Assembly: GCA_002422945.1 (NCBI GenBank)
Contig: DITW01000059.1
Location: 8,457 to 57,393 of the forward strand
Direction of reading: 5' to 3'
Source of the DNA: Sphingomonadales bacterium UBA6174
Lineage (GTDB): Bacteria; Pseudomonadota; Alphaproteobacteria; Sphingomonadales; Sphingomonadaceae
DNA length: 48,937 nt
The notes under the pieces are model-generated. The model had not been told where the DNA came from. It saw nothing but the letters and a program-made list of their open reading frames with translations, and did not search any database. The translations under genes were made by a program, and so were the position numbers. This document shows positions 1 through 7,720 of the stretch, piece by piece; the stretch's first letter is position 1, and every line of letters starts with the position of its first letter.

Positions 1-60
1 GGACCACTCAGGCGGGGGCAGATCAAGGAGCTAGCCACCCTAATTACAGGTTCGCTCTTT

Positions 61-474
61 ATGTTATATAATGCATATCATATGAATGTTTTTAATGCCA
101 GATTAGTCATACTGGCGGCGATGGGGGTTTTGGCTGTGCTGGCGGTGGGCCATGCCAGTAAGTTCCCATTTATGGAACGCCCAACCTGCAATGGTCAGGA
201 CACCAAGGTAGTCGTGATGCAAGTTGCCCGCCAATATGGCTTGATCCGCCAAGCGCGCGTGCCACATGTCACGTCATTTGATCCGAACCGTGAAAACGAC
301 CTATGGTATCATATCGATCATATCCGGACCCGTCAGGATTTGTCTTCCGCCGGGGCCAAGATTTGTTCCGCACGGTTGACGATCACCCATAGAGGCGATG
401 TCAGAATCACTAGAAATCTTGTCTATGCTGTGGGCAAGGATGATCTGGGACGACTTGCCATCGCCTTGATGTAA
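61..474 (+). CDS. Hypothetical small membrane-anchored protein
   Basis: A 137-residue protein that I do not recognise. Residues about 14-32 form one hydrophobic stretch that could be a signal peptide or an N-terminal anchor; the rest is polar and probably periplasmic. The C-terminal half has two cysteines (CNGQ and ICSAR). The start is uncertain: the ATG at 61 has no strong ribosome site, and an in-frame ATG at 82 (MNVFNAR) would still keep the hydrophobic segment. It converges on the regulator that ends at 481. No function is proposed. Confidence 0.5.
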   Translation: MLYNAYHMNVFNARLVILAAMGVLAVLAVGHASKFPFMERPTCNGQDTKVVVMQVARQYGLIRQARVPHVTSFDPNRENDLWYHIDHIRTRQDLSSAGAKICSARLTITHRGDVRITRNLVYAVGKDDLGRLAIALM

Positions 475-480
475 CCTCGA

Positions 481-1182
481 TCACGCCCTGCCTGATGCTG
501 ACGAAAAGGCGACAGATGCAGGCTTGGCCGTCAGATCAGATTTTGCCTGATGCGCCGATATCCACTGCGATAGTTCAACATGTTGTTTGTTCAGGAATTC
601 TCTTACCTGATCATTCAATCTATGTATTTTCTTCCGTTTATCGCCTTCATCGACCTCTACCGTAACGATGCCGATATCAATTAATTTCATGAGAGTGTAA
701 TGAGAAGAAGATTGGGATGCCTTACTTAATGAAATAATATCTGCACTTGATAGATTAATTAAATCATATAACTGAATGATAATTTCGTAATCCATCCTAA
801 AAAAATTAACGCCCAACCTTTCACCAGTTCTATTTATAAATTCTATTAATTCACCCATCTTAAAATTAGTTCCATAAACTCTTCTTTCAACCCAATCTGG
901 AAGAAATGCATATTCCTCATCAAGGATATTTTTCGCTCTTTCTGATAAAGAATATAGTCGTATGCGATGATCTTTGGCGGATACCTCGCTTTGCACCACA
1001 CCTGCATCGACCATGCGCTTTAGCTTGGCGTAAAAATTGGTCGCCGATGCTTCGGATAAAGCGCATAGCTCGCCTGCAGATACATGCGACCGATCATATA
1101 GATGCAGGACAATCGCGTATTCGACTGTCACCACACGCACCTTGAGCCTTTCAGCGAGCGCGAATCCAATATCTTGAGACAC
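481..1182 (-). CDS. Tandem double winged-helix (MarR-like) regulator
   Basis: A 233-residue protein made of two copies of one MarR-like winged-helix unit, at about residues 15-100 and 123-205. Both copies carry an aligned pattern: EYAIVLHLYD matches DYEIIIQLYD, then a serine-rich recognition-helix region (SEASATNFYAKLKRMVDAGVV against SKASQSSSHYTLMKLIDIGIV), then a charged wing and a LYSL/IHRL strand. MarR proteins normally have one unit and dimerise; here the dimer appears fused in one chain. The gene is clearly more AT-rich than its neighbours, mainly at 660-930, which suggests transfer or relaxed selection. A perfect 16-base palindrome lies 25 bases upstream (1207-1222) and may be its own operator. 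Targets are unknown. Confidence 0.7.
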   Translation of the reverse strand: MSQDIGFALAERLKVRVVTVEYAIVLHLYDRSHVSAGELCALSEASATNFYAKLKRMVDAGVVQSEVSAKDHRIRLYSLSERAKNILDEEYAFLPDWVERRVYGTNFKMGELIEFINRTGERLGVNFFRMDYEIIIQLYDLINLSSADIISLSKASQSSSHYTLMKLIDIGIVTVEVDEGDKRKKIHRLNDQVREFLNKQHVELSQWISAHQAKSDLTAKPASVAFSSASGRA

Positions 1183-1206
1183 GCCAAATCCCCCAACATT
1201 TTTTTA

Positions 1207-1222
1207 CATATTTGAAAATATG
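1207..1222. promoter_or_regulatory. Palindrome upstream of the tandem winged-helix gene
   Basis: CATATTT-GA-AAATATG is a perfect inverted repeat of 7 bases per arm, ending 25 bases before the start codon at 1182. Its place and symmetry fit an operator for a MarR-type protein. That it is an autoregulatory site is inference. Confidence 0.4.
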
Positions 1223-1315
1223 ATAGCTCGAGCATAACGTCACGCAAGTGCGAATACGTCTGTATTATAGCCGGTTTTAAATAAGCAGCGTCATGGCAAT
1301 ACTACCAAAATGACC

Positions 1316-1498
1316 TCAATATTTTTCCGCTCTGCGCGCCGCGCGCCCGCGATTGCGATCCGCCTCGTCTTGGCTGGTCGTCATCACATCAACCGTCTTG
1401 CTCACGACCTTCACGGGCGCTGTCACGATGGTGGAGACGACCTGTGTCACACATCCAGATAGTGCAAAGCCTGTAACCAGCAATACAACAATGCGCAT
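1316..1498 (-). CDS. Small lipoprotein
   Basis: About 60 residues with a short hydrophobic signal and a lipobox LSGC, so it should be lipidated on the cysteine and anchored in an envelope membrane. The mature part has a VTAPVKVVSKTVDVMTTS stretch followed by a charged tail (DEADRNRGRAARR). This resembles small lipoproteins common in sphingomonads (DUF6726-like, from memory). The ATG at 1498 is preferred because an AAAGG lies about 9 bases upstream; the ATG at 1504 is only 3 bases from it. Its function is unknown. Confidence 0.65.
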   Translation of the reverse strand: MRIVVLLVTGFALSGCVTQVVSTIVTAPVKVVSKTVDVMTTSQDEADRNRGRAARRAEKY

Positions 1499-1644
1499 GA
1501 TCATCAGCCTTTCCGTCGCACCGATACCTCACCAGCGCATAGCATCCCCACCGAGCCAAGCGATCATGAAACTGTGTATTCATTTTCCGGGGCGCGATCT
1601 ACACCACGCATTATCTTCACAACCATCTGATTTCAATAATAAGA

Positions 1645-1720
1645 TGGTGAGCCCTGCTGGATTCGAACCAGCGACCTACTGATTAAAAGTCAGTTGCTCT
1701 ACCGACTGAGCTAAGGGCCC
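1645..1720 (-). tRNA. tRNA-Lys (anticodon TTT)
   Basis: The reverse strand folds into a full cloverleaf. The acceptor GGGCCCT pairs with AGGGCTC (one G-U), the D arm is GCTCAGTCGGTAGAGC, the anticodon loop CTTTTAA gives anticodon TTT, and the T loop is TTCGAAT. The discriminator is A and the CCA end is encoded. It reads AAA/AAG lysine codons. Confidence 0.97.
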
Positions 1721-1787
1721 CCAGACACGACGATCACTGGAGATCACCGCGTGGAACGTGGCCAACTAAGCCCATGTGTCGCCAAGG

Positions 1788-2279
1788 TCAACCATTGTTC
1801 CCATTATGTGGAAGTCGGGCGCGCAGATGGGTCATTTTCACGCCGTATCGTGGATCTCGCCAATCACGTGCAATGGCGCAAATCGGGTCGAGCACAAAGG
1901 CGCGTTGATGATAGGCCAGGTGCGGAATTTGCAAATCGCGGGTGCGGTAACGCCCCCCCGACCACAATATAATGTCGAGATCGAGTGGCCGGTCGCCCCA
2001 GCGCCGCCCTTTGCGACGGCCAAAGCGGCGCTCCATCGCCTGTAGCGCCGCCAGCAATTGCGGCGGCGACAACATGGTATTGATCTGCGCCGCACCATTG
2101 GCGAAGCCGCGGCGCGCGGGGCCAATCGGTCTGGTTGCGATGATCGGTGCGCGCGCGATGATGCATAGGCGCGAATCTTGGGCAAGTTGCGCCAATGCCG
2201 ACTCAATCATCGTGCGGGGATTGGCACCGAAGCGCCCGGCGCGATTGGAGCCGAGCGCAATGATGTAACGATGCGCCAT
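1788..2279 (-). CDS. folK: 2-amino-4-hydroxy-6-hydroxymethyldihydropteridine pyrophosphokinase
   Basis: HPPK transfers pyrophosphate from ATP to 6-hydroxymethyl-dihydropterin in folate synthesis. The N terminus MAHRYIIALGSN has the family's ALGSN motif. The middle holds the ERRFGRRKGRRWG loop and the signature DRPLDLDII, which carries the two magnesium-binding aspartates. At 163 residues from this start it has the usual family length. A longer frame begins at 2372, but the extra residues resemble nothing in the family. The gene diverges from the fatty-acid hydroxylase and is not next to folP or folB here. Confidence 0.9.
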   Translation of the reverse strand: MAHRYIIALGSNRAGRFGANPRTMIESALAQLAQDSRLCIIARAPIIATRPIGPARRGFANGAAQINTMLSPPQLLAALQAMERRFGRRKGRRWGDRPLDLDIILWSGGRYRTRDLQIPHLAYHQRAFVLDPICAIARDWRDPRYGVKMTHLRARLPHNGNNG

Positions 2280-2487
2280 AAGCGGGAGGTCATCAACGAT
2301 CATGCGCAGTGCATAGACGATGTTCAGCATTCCGTCAGCCTGTCCGTGGCAGGGCATCAGGATCAGCGCCAAGAGCGCAAAGTTCAGCCCTGCGCGCCGC
2401 TTTGGCCCTATTCCTGCCGCAATAGCTTGGCAGGGACAAACGAGATTGGGGATTACGCCGCCTTACGGGCGCATCTTTGGTCCACTC

Positions 2488-3267
2488 ATGAACGGGAACT
2501 TCTTTATGGTCGCCAAAACAGGTCAAGGCTTTTGGAATCGTCGTCACCATCTCGACCGCATGACATTGCGGGAACTGGTCGTGGCGTATTTTCAATATCC
2601 GGCGATCATCGCCTATTTGGGGCTAGCGGTCATCAGCATTGGCTATGCATTGACGCGCCCGGTGCCGGTTGCGCACGCAGCGGCGGCGATATTGTCGGCG
2701 GTGATCATTTACCCGCTGGCTTGGTATGCAATCCATCGCTGGATCCTGCATAGCCGCTGGATGTTCAAGATGCCGGTGCTCGCTTCGACCTGGAAGCGCA
2801 TCCATTATGACCATCATCAAGACCCGAACCATCTCGAAGTGCTGTTTGGCGCCCTACCCAGCACGCTGCCGACCATTGCGATTGCCACCGCCCCTTTGGG
2901 TTGGCTGATCGCGGGTGAGAGCGGTGCGTTGCTATCATTTGCGACCGGCCTGTTATGCACTGCATTTTATGAATTCTGCCATTGCATCCAGCATCTGTCC
3001 TACAAGCCGAAGAACCGCTTCCTCGCGGACATCAAGGCGCGGCACATGGCACATCATTTCCATGATGAAGATGGCAATTTCGGGATTACCAACTTCTTTT
3101 GGGACCGACTGTTCGGCACATTCTATGAACGTCAGGATCGCCCGAACAAAAGCCCGAACGTGTTCTGCCTCGGCTATACCCCCGAAATGGCCCAGCGTTA
3201 TCCGAAGGTCGCACAGCTTTCCGGTGGTGTCGTGGTCGGCCATCCGCGCCAGCGTGATAAAGCCTGA
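2488..3267 (+). CDS. Fatty-acid hydroxylase (sterol desaturase superfamily)
   Basis: An integral-membrane di-iron hydroxylase of the FA hydroxylase/sterol desaturase superfamily, about 259 residues. Histidine clusters appear in the expected order: HRWILH, IHYDHHQDPNH, FCHCIQH and RHMAHHFHDE; together they would hold two irons. Hydrophobic segments precede the first cluster and lie between the second and third. The final GNFGITNFFWDRLFGTFY is typical of the family. An alternative start is the ATG at 2506. An acyltransferase gene begins 6 bases after its stop, so the two are probably co-transcribed. Sphingomonads contain 2-hydroxy fatty acids in their glycosphingolipids, so hydroxylation of the ceramide acyl chain is a reasonable but unproven role. 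Confidence 0.8.
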   Translation: MNGNFFMVAKTGQGFWNRRHHLDRMTLRELVVAYFQYPAIIAYLGLAVISIGYALTRPVPVAHAAAAILSAVIIYPLAWYAIHRWILHSRWMFKMPVLASTWKRIHYDHHQDPNHLEVLFGALPSTLPTIAIATAPLGWLIAGESGALLSFATGLLCTAFYEFCHCIQHLSYKPKNRFLADIKARHMAHHFHDEDGNFGITNFFWDRLFGTFYERQDRPNKSPNVFCLGYTPEMAQRYPKVAQLSGGVVVGHPRQRDKA

Positions 3268-3273
3268 CCCTCA

Positions 3274-4425
3274 ATGACGCAGATCGTTCCGGTGACATCG
3301 CGCGCCCAAAAGCGCGCCTTTATCGAATTGCCATACCGGCTGTATCGCAATGATCCACAATGGGTACCGCCCTTGCGCGATGAGGTCAACAGCCTCATCA
3401 CGCCGGGCAAGAACCCGTGGTTCGGCCATGGCCATTTGCAATTGTTCCTCGCCCTTGACGATCAGGGCAATGTTCAGGGCCGCATTTCGGCCCATATCGA
3501 CGATCTGGCGCTGGCCCAGCCGATCGAACAGGGCTTTGGTCCCGGCACCGGTTTCTGGGGCCTGATGGAGGCCGAAAGCGAAGAGGTCGCACACGCCCTG
3601 ATTCATAAGGCGGAAGACTGGCTCAAGACGCAGGGCATGCACCGGGCGATTGGGCCGATGAGTCTCAGCATCTGGGATGAACCGGGCCTGTTGATTCAAG
3701 GCCATGACCATCCACCGACAGTGATGATGGGGCATCATCGCCCCGAATATCAGGGCTGGATCGAAGCGGTCGGCTATTTAGGGGTCAAGGACCTCTATAC
3801 TTATGAGGTCGACATCAGCCAGCCATTCCCCGGCCTTGTATCGCGCATCATCACAAGCGGAGAGCGCAATGCGCGCATCAATATCCGCAAGGTGGACAAG
3901 AGCCGCTTCAATGAAGAGGCCTCTCTCGTCCTCAGCCTGTTGAACGATGCGTGGTCGGATAATTGGGGCTTTATCCCGCTGACGAGCGATGAAATCGCTT
4001 ATGTCGGGAAAAAGCTCAAATCCATTGTCTATGAAGATCTGATCCGGGTGGCCGAGGTCGATGGCGAGCCGGTCGCATTCATGATCACCTTGCCAAACGT
4101 CAATGAAAAGATCGCTGGCTATGGCGGATCGCTGCTGCCGTTCAACTGGGCAAAGCTGTTGTGGTGGCTGCGCGCCCCCAAGGCGCGGACGATGCGCGTG
4201 CCATTGATGGGCGTCGCGAAAAAGATGCAGGCGACCCGACTTGCGAGCCAATTGGCGTTTATGATGATCGAATATATTCGCCGCGATGCGGTGAAGGATT
4301 ATGGATCATCGCGTGGCGAAATCGGCTGGGTGCTGGAAGATAATCAGGGGATGCGGGCGATTGCCGAGATGATCGAGAGCAAGATCAATAAGGTCTATCG
4401 CATCTATGCAAGATCGCTTGGCTAA
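3274..4425 (+). CDS. GNAT-fold N-acyltransferase, candidate bacterial ceramide synthase
   Basis: A 383-residue GNAT-superfamily protein of the long YghO-like type. The N terminus (FIELPYRLYRNDPQWVPPLR) and the motif NPWFGHGHLQLFLA are characteristic of that family, and a second acyltransferase-like half (about 180-380) ends in GEIGWVLEDNQGMRAI. From memory, the bacterial ceramide synthase of Caulobacter (bCerS) is a protein of this kind. The adjacent fatty-acid hydroxylase supports N-acylation of a sphingoid base. No serine palmitoyltransferase gene is in this window, so the role stays inferential; the GNAT assignment itself is firmer. Confidence 0.72.
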   Translation: MTQIVPVTSRAQKRAFIELPYRLYRNDPQWVPPLRDEVNSLITPGKNPWFGHGHLQLFLALDDQGNVQGRISAHIDDLALAQPIEQGFGPGTGFWGLMEAESEEVAHALIHKAEDWLKTQGMHRAIGPMSLSIWDEPGLLIQGHDHPPTVMMGHHRPEYQGWIEAVGYLGVKDLYTYEVDISQPFPGLVSRIITSGERNARINIRKVDKSRFNEEASLVLSLLNDAWSDNWGFIPLTSDEIAYVGKKLKSIVYEDLIRVAEVDGEPVAFMITLPNVNEKIAGYGGSLLPFNWAKLLWWLRAPKARTMRVPLMGVAKKMQATRLASQLAFMMIEYIRRDAVKDYGSSRGEIGWVLEDNQGMRAIAEMIESKINKVYRIYARSLG

Positions 4426-4453
4426 GGCCGGTCTACCGATCTGATCGATAAAG

Positions 4454-4490
4454 AAAAAGGGCCGGTGCAATGATTGCATCGGCCCTTTTT
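4454..4490. terminator. Bidirectional intrinsic terminator
   Basis: A 17-base stem (4454-4470 with 4474-4490, one G-U pair) closes a TGA loop. The stem is flanked by an A run and ends in a T run, so it can work on both strands. It separates the rightward acyltransferase gene from the leftward sleB-like gene. Confidence 0.92.
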
Positions 4491-4512
4491 CATGATGTCA
4501 TGTGTCGATAGA

Positions 4513-5163
4513 TCAACGATAGAAGACGTGATTGCCTACTGCCGCGATCTTGTCGTGACGCCAGCCCGGTGCCAGACGACGCGCGTGGAAGAACAGCGCA
4601 TTCGGCACTACGCTCTTCCAACGGTTTTCCATCGCGATACGGGCAATGGTCACCGCCTGACGCCAGGCAGTCGAACTGCGCGGGATCGACGGCATGGCGT
4701 TGCCGCGGACGAAAGAGAACTGGCCACGCTGGTAGATGACCGAGCAAAGCGACGTCGGGAAGCGACCCGATTTGGCGCGATTGATGACAACTTCCGCGAC
4801 GGCGTGCTGGCCTTCAAGCGGTTCGCCCTTCGACTCGAAATAGACGGCACCGGCGAGGCATTCCTGCTCCGCATCGGCGGTTTCGGTGGTCGAGAGCTGA
4901 CGAACGAGGTCGCTGAGGCTGGTCGGCGCATCATTATTGTTCGTGGAATCGGAGAAAAGATCGGCGCTATTGGACGCTTTATCCTGTGCATTCCCGGTTG
5001 AATCGAGTGTCAGGACATGAATATCGGCATTTGCAGCCTCCACCGATGCATCATCCGCGATCGGTCGCCCTGCTTCGGCAAGGCTAGGCGCGGCCATGAT
5101 GCTGGCTGCGGCAAAGAAGATCGTGGCGCATGTGTATTTTGCCACAGACTTGAACTTAAACAT
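4513..5163 (-). CDS. Cell wall hydrolase, SleB family
   Basis: A 216-residue exported protein. Residues 1-31 form a signal peptide ending in SLAEAG. Residues about 35-95 are a low-complexity, acidic, serine- and asparagine-rich linker. From about 102 to the end lies a SleB/hydrolase_2 domain: ECLAGAVYFESKGEP with the predicted catalytic glutamate, VVINRAKSGRFP, CSVIYQRGQFSF and the C-terminal NHVFYR. This family cleaves peptidoglycan, and in non-sporulating alphaproteobacteria it is taken to remodel the wall. It faces the terminator at its 3' end. Confidence 0.88.
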   Translation of the reverse strand: MFKFKSVAKYTCATIFFAAASIMAAPSLAEAGRPIADDASVEAANADIHVLTLDSTGNAQDKASNSADLFSDSTNNNDAPTSLSDLVRQLSTTETADAEQECLAGAVYFESKGEPLEGQHAVAEVVINRAKSGRFPTSLCSVIYQRGQFSFVRGNAMPSIPRSSTAWRQAVTIARIAMENRWKSVVPNALFFHARRLAPGWRHDKIAAVGNHVFYR

Positions 5164-5332
5164 TATATTCCAAAACTATGCGGTGGCCCGATCAAACGCT
5201 ATTCAAGGGACGTAAAACATTTCGTCCCCATCGGTACCCCCGTCTGCGTGACCGTTCCGTCCCCCATGGACATAGATCGGCCCTGCGCAACCATTAGGCT
5301 TGGAAGCTCTTTGATTGTGCAACGCAGCGAGG

Positions 5333-5674
5333 TCAAGCGCCGACTGGCATCTGCACGATGAACCGTTGCACATTCGCGATATCCAGTTCCAATAACCATA
5401 GATCCGGATCATAATGCAGGCGGCGTTCGCGCAAGGCTGTCAGGTCCGCATCGGTAACATCCGGTTCCAGCGGCAATGCGTGCCAGCGATATTCGCCATC
5501 GACCGACCAAATACGGTCGTAAAATCCGAAAAAACGGCCATTTTCACGCATTTCGACGCAAATGGCCCCGGCCTCTGCCGCGCCCTTGTGCAAAACCATG
5601 GCATGGCCTCCCGCCTGTTGAGCAAGGCGGATCAGGGCGGAAACCAGCACGCCGCTGGCAATTCTGCCGCTCAT
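5333..5674 (-). CDS. DUF1491 family protein
   Basis: A 113-residue cytoplasmic protein matching DUF1491, an alphaproteobacterial family of unknown function. Seen features are the N-terminal SALIRLAQQAGGHAMVLHKG, a central YDRIWSVDGEYRW and the C-terminal DPDLWLLELDIANVQRFI. It starts 36 bases after the ptsN stop and is probably co-transcribed with it. The following gap (5164-5332) should hold the promoter of the sleB-like gene; no clear site was seen there. Confidence 0.82.
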   Translation of the reverse strand: MSGRIASGVLVSALIRLAQQAGGHAMVLHKGAAEAGAICVEMRENGRFFGFYDRIWSVDGEYRWHALPLEPDVTDADLTALRERRLHYDPDLWLLELDIANVQRFIVQMPVGA

Positions 5675-5710
5675 CGCACCCGCCAGTCATGTGGCAGGCG
5701 GCGAAAAATC

Positions 5711-6178
5711 TCAGGCTGCGGAGCGGGTTTCAAGCGTGGCAAACAGCGCATAAAGGGCGTCAACCGACATTGCACCGCGCAAATTATCGACAAATTGCCG
5801 GTTGCGAAACGCGCGACTGACCTGCGCCAGCGCCTTGAGATGGGATACGCTCGCCTGTTTGGGCGACAACAGGACAAAAACCAGATCGACCGGCAAATTA
5901 TCCACCGCATCATAAGCGAGCGGCTGAGCAAGCCGCACGAACAAGCCGGTAACATGTGTAAGCCCCTCGATCCGCCCATGGGGAATCGCGACGCCGCTGC
6001 CAAAGCCGGTGCTGCCCAATTTTTCACGCTGGTTCAACGCATCTGCGATTTCTGCCGCAGGCACATCGCACCGTCGCGCCATTTCCCGCGCAATGAATTG
6101 GAACAGATTTTTCTTGGTGGTCGCGGTCACGCGGTCAAGCACCGCATCCGCAGCAAGAAATTCGCGAAATTCTGTCAT
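5711..6178 (-). CDS. ptsN: Nitrogen PTS EIIA component (PtsN/EIIA-Ntr)
   Basis: A 155-residue PTS IIA domain of the nitrogen-related phosphotransferase branch. The motif GVAIPHGRI carries the histidine that would receive phosphate from NPr, and LVFVLLSPKQASVSHLKALAQVSRAF is the typical family end. The protein links phosphate flow to potassium, nitrogen or stringent-response control in other proteobacteria. It lies downstream of hpf, the usual alphaproteobacterial partner, but rpoN is not in the cluster here; dnaQ sits upstream of hpf instead. Confidence 0.93.
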   Translation of the reverse strand: MTEFREFLAADAVLDRVTATTKKNLFQFIAREMARRCDVPAAEIADALNQREKLGSTGFGSGVAIPHGRIEGLTHVTGLFVRLAQPLAYDAVDNLPVDLVFVLLSPKQASVSHLKALAQVSRAFRNRQFVDNLRGAMSVDALYALFATLETRSAA

Positions 6179-6209
6179 GTCGCCGATTCAGGCTTCCCGA
6201 ATTGGAGGA

Positions 6210-6243
6210 CCTAGGCCGAATATAATGAGCCTAGGCCGAATAT
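6210..6243. repeat. Two copies of a 14-base direct repeat
   Basis: CCTAGGCCGAATAT occurs at 6210-6223 and again at 6230-6243, separated by AATGAG, in the gap between hpf and ptsN. The unit includes CCTAGG. The copies lie 32-65 bases before the ptsN start, so they could be a regulatory or local duplication site; no protein is assigned. Confidence 0.6.
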
Positions 6244-6246
6244 GGA

Positions 6247-6278
6247 GGGCCGAGGCGGTCTTTCAACCGCTTCGGCCC
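6247..6278. other. Strong hairpin between hpf and ptsN
   Basis: A 13-base stem (6247-6259 with 6266-6278, one G-U) with a six-base loop. Neither strand has a T run after it, so it is not a classical intrinsic terminator. It could block 3' decay of the hpf transcript or lower read-through into ptsN. Confidence 0.5.
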
Positions 6279-6317
6279 CGGTAACATCAATATTATAACT
6301 TCAAACTTGTTCGGTAC

Positions 6318-6908
6318 TCAGGCGGCGCGCTTCGGCTCGACCCACCCAATACTACCGTCTTGGCGCCGATAGACCATATTATAGGTGCCTGTCGCGTCAT
6401 TTATGAACATCAGCGCATTGGTATTGCGCAGATCGAGCATCATCACCGCATCCGACACGCTGGACTGTGGAATATCGACCTTGGTCTCCGCAATAATCAG
6501 CGGATTATCGGGAATGCCGTCATCTTCATCCGCATGCGAATCAAACACCGTATAGCCGGCATCATAGCCGTCTTCGAGCGCAGGCGGGGCAGCCGGGACA
6601 TTATTGCCATGCTTGTCCTTCAGGCGGCGCATGTAGCGACGCAGCTGCTTTTCAATCTTGTTCGAGGCCCCATCAAAAGAGAAATGCGCGTCCGGCGCAT
6701 CCGCCGAGCCTTTCAGAATCACGCCTTGCATCACATGCGCGACAATGTCGCAACGGAACCCATGATCATGCGGTCCCTTATGAAATGTGGCATGCGCCGA
6801 CAGCGCGCGGGCGAAATATTTGTCCGCGATCGCCTGAAGGCGCTCCTTAACATGTTCTTTCAGTGCCGCGCCGGTATCGACCTGGTGGCCCGAAATTCGA
6901 ATGTCCAT
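6318..6908 (-). CDS. hpf: Long-form ribosome hibernation promoting factor
   Basis: A 196-residue S30AE-family protein. The N-terminal domain (about 1-110) begins MDIRISGHQVDTGAALKEHV and binds the decoding region of the 30S subunit. The C-terminal S30AE_C domain (about 130-195, IAETKVDIPQSSVSDAVMML and DGSIGWVEPK) drives 100S ribosome dimerisation. The two-domain length marks the long form. It starts 40 bases after dnaQ ends, so it may be read from the same transcript or its own promoter, and it precedes ptsN. Confidence 0.93.
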   Translation of the reverse strand: MDIRISGHQVDTGAALKEHVKERLQAIADKYFARALSAHATFHKGPHDHGFRCDIVAHVMQGVILKGSADAPDAHFSFDGASNKIEKQLRRYMRRLKDKHGNNVPAAPPALEDGYDAGYTVFDSHADEDDGIPDNPLIIAETKVDIPQSSVSDAVMMLDLRNTNALMFINDATGTYNMVYRRQDGSIGWVEPKRAA

Positions 6909-6948
6909 GTCAGACAGCTCCTTCCTTCTTTGGGTGCGGCCCCTGTGG

Positions 6949-7710
6949 CTACACCCCGTGGTTAGACGACCCTTGGGCCGAATTTGTTAAATCAGCATGC
7001 TCCACCAGCGGCCACAAAGGGTCGCTCAGCTGCGCAATAAACGCCGCGTGACGATCGAGTTCATCGGCCGATGGCGGAAAAAGCCGCGCCGCCCGATGCA
7101 CCCGCGTGACCGTGGCCGCTGGGCGCGATTGCCAGCTATCGGGTTCGGCGATGGTCGCCGCATCAACCAGTGATTCGGCAACAAGTTCCAACCCGATCTG
7201 ACGCCCGCCCAACAGTTCGACATAGAGCTGCGCCAGCAGTTGCGCGTCAATCAATGCGCCGTGAAGCGTGCGTTGAGAACGGTCGATGCCATAACGCGAG
7301 CATAAGGCATCGAGCGAATGCTTGGCGCCGGGATGTCGGCCACGGGCAATTTCAAGCGTATCGACCATGCGCGTGAGCGCCACCGGTTCCAGCCCGAGTT
7401 GGGCCAGTTCATGATTGATGAAACCGAAATCGAATCGCGCATTATGCGCAACCATCGGGGCATCCCCGATGAAATCGAGGAAATCGGTGACGATCATCCC
7501 GAACACCGGCTTATCCGACAGGAAAACGTCGCTCAAACCATGGACGGCCTGTGCCTCGGCGGGCATCGCGCGTTCGGGGTTGATGTAGCAATGGAAATGG
7601 CGGCCCGTTTCGACCCGGTTGACCAGTTCAATGCATCCGATTTCGACGAGCTTATGCCCGTCCTTCGGACTTAGGCCTGTTGTTTCAGTATCGAATACAA
7701 TCTCGCGCAT
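6949..7710 (-). CDS. dnaQ: DNA polymerase III epsilon subunit (3'-5' exonuclease)
   Basis: The proofreading subunit of the replicative polymerase, 253 residues. Exo I is FDTETTG near residue 6, Exo II is VAHNARFDFGFIN at about 93, and Exo III is HGALIDAQLLAQLY at about 158; these give the DEDDh metal-binding set. The C-terminal tail (about 180-253) should contact the alpha subunit. It is the last of five closely packed leftward genes (ppsR-maf-aroE-coaE-dnaQ), a conserved order next to the alphaproteobacterial origin. Confidence 0.95.
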   Translation of the reverse strand: MREIVFDTETTGLSPKDGHKLVEIGCIELVNRVETGRHFHCYINPERAMPAEAQAVHGLSDVFLSDKPVFGMIVTDFLDFIGDAPMVAHNARFDFGFINHELAQLGLEPVALTRMVDTLEIARGRHPGAKHSLDALCSRYGIDRSQRTLHGALIDAQLLAQLYVELLGGRQIGLELVAESLVDAATIAEPDSWQSRPAATVTRVHRAARLFPPSADELDRHAAFIAQLSDPLWPLVEHADLTNSAQGSSNHGV

Positions 7711-7720
7711 TACACTGTTG

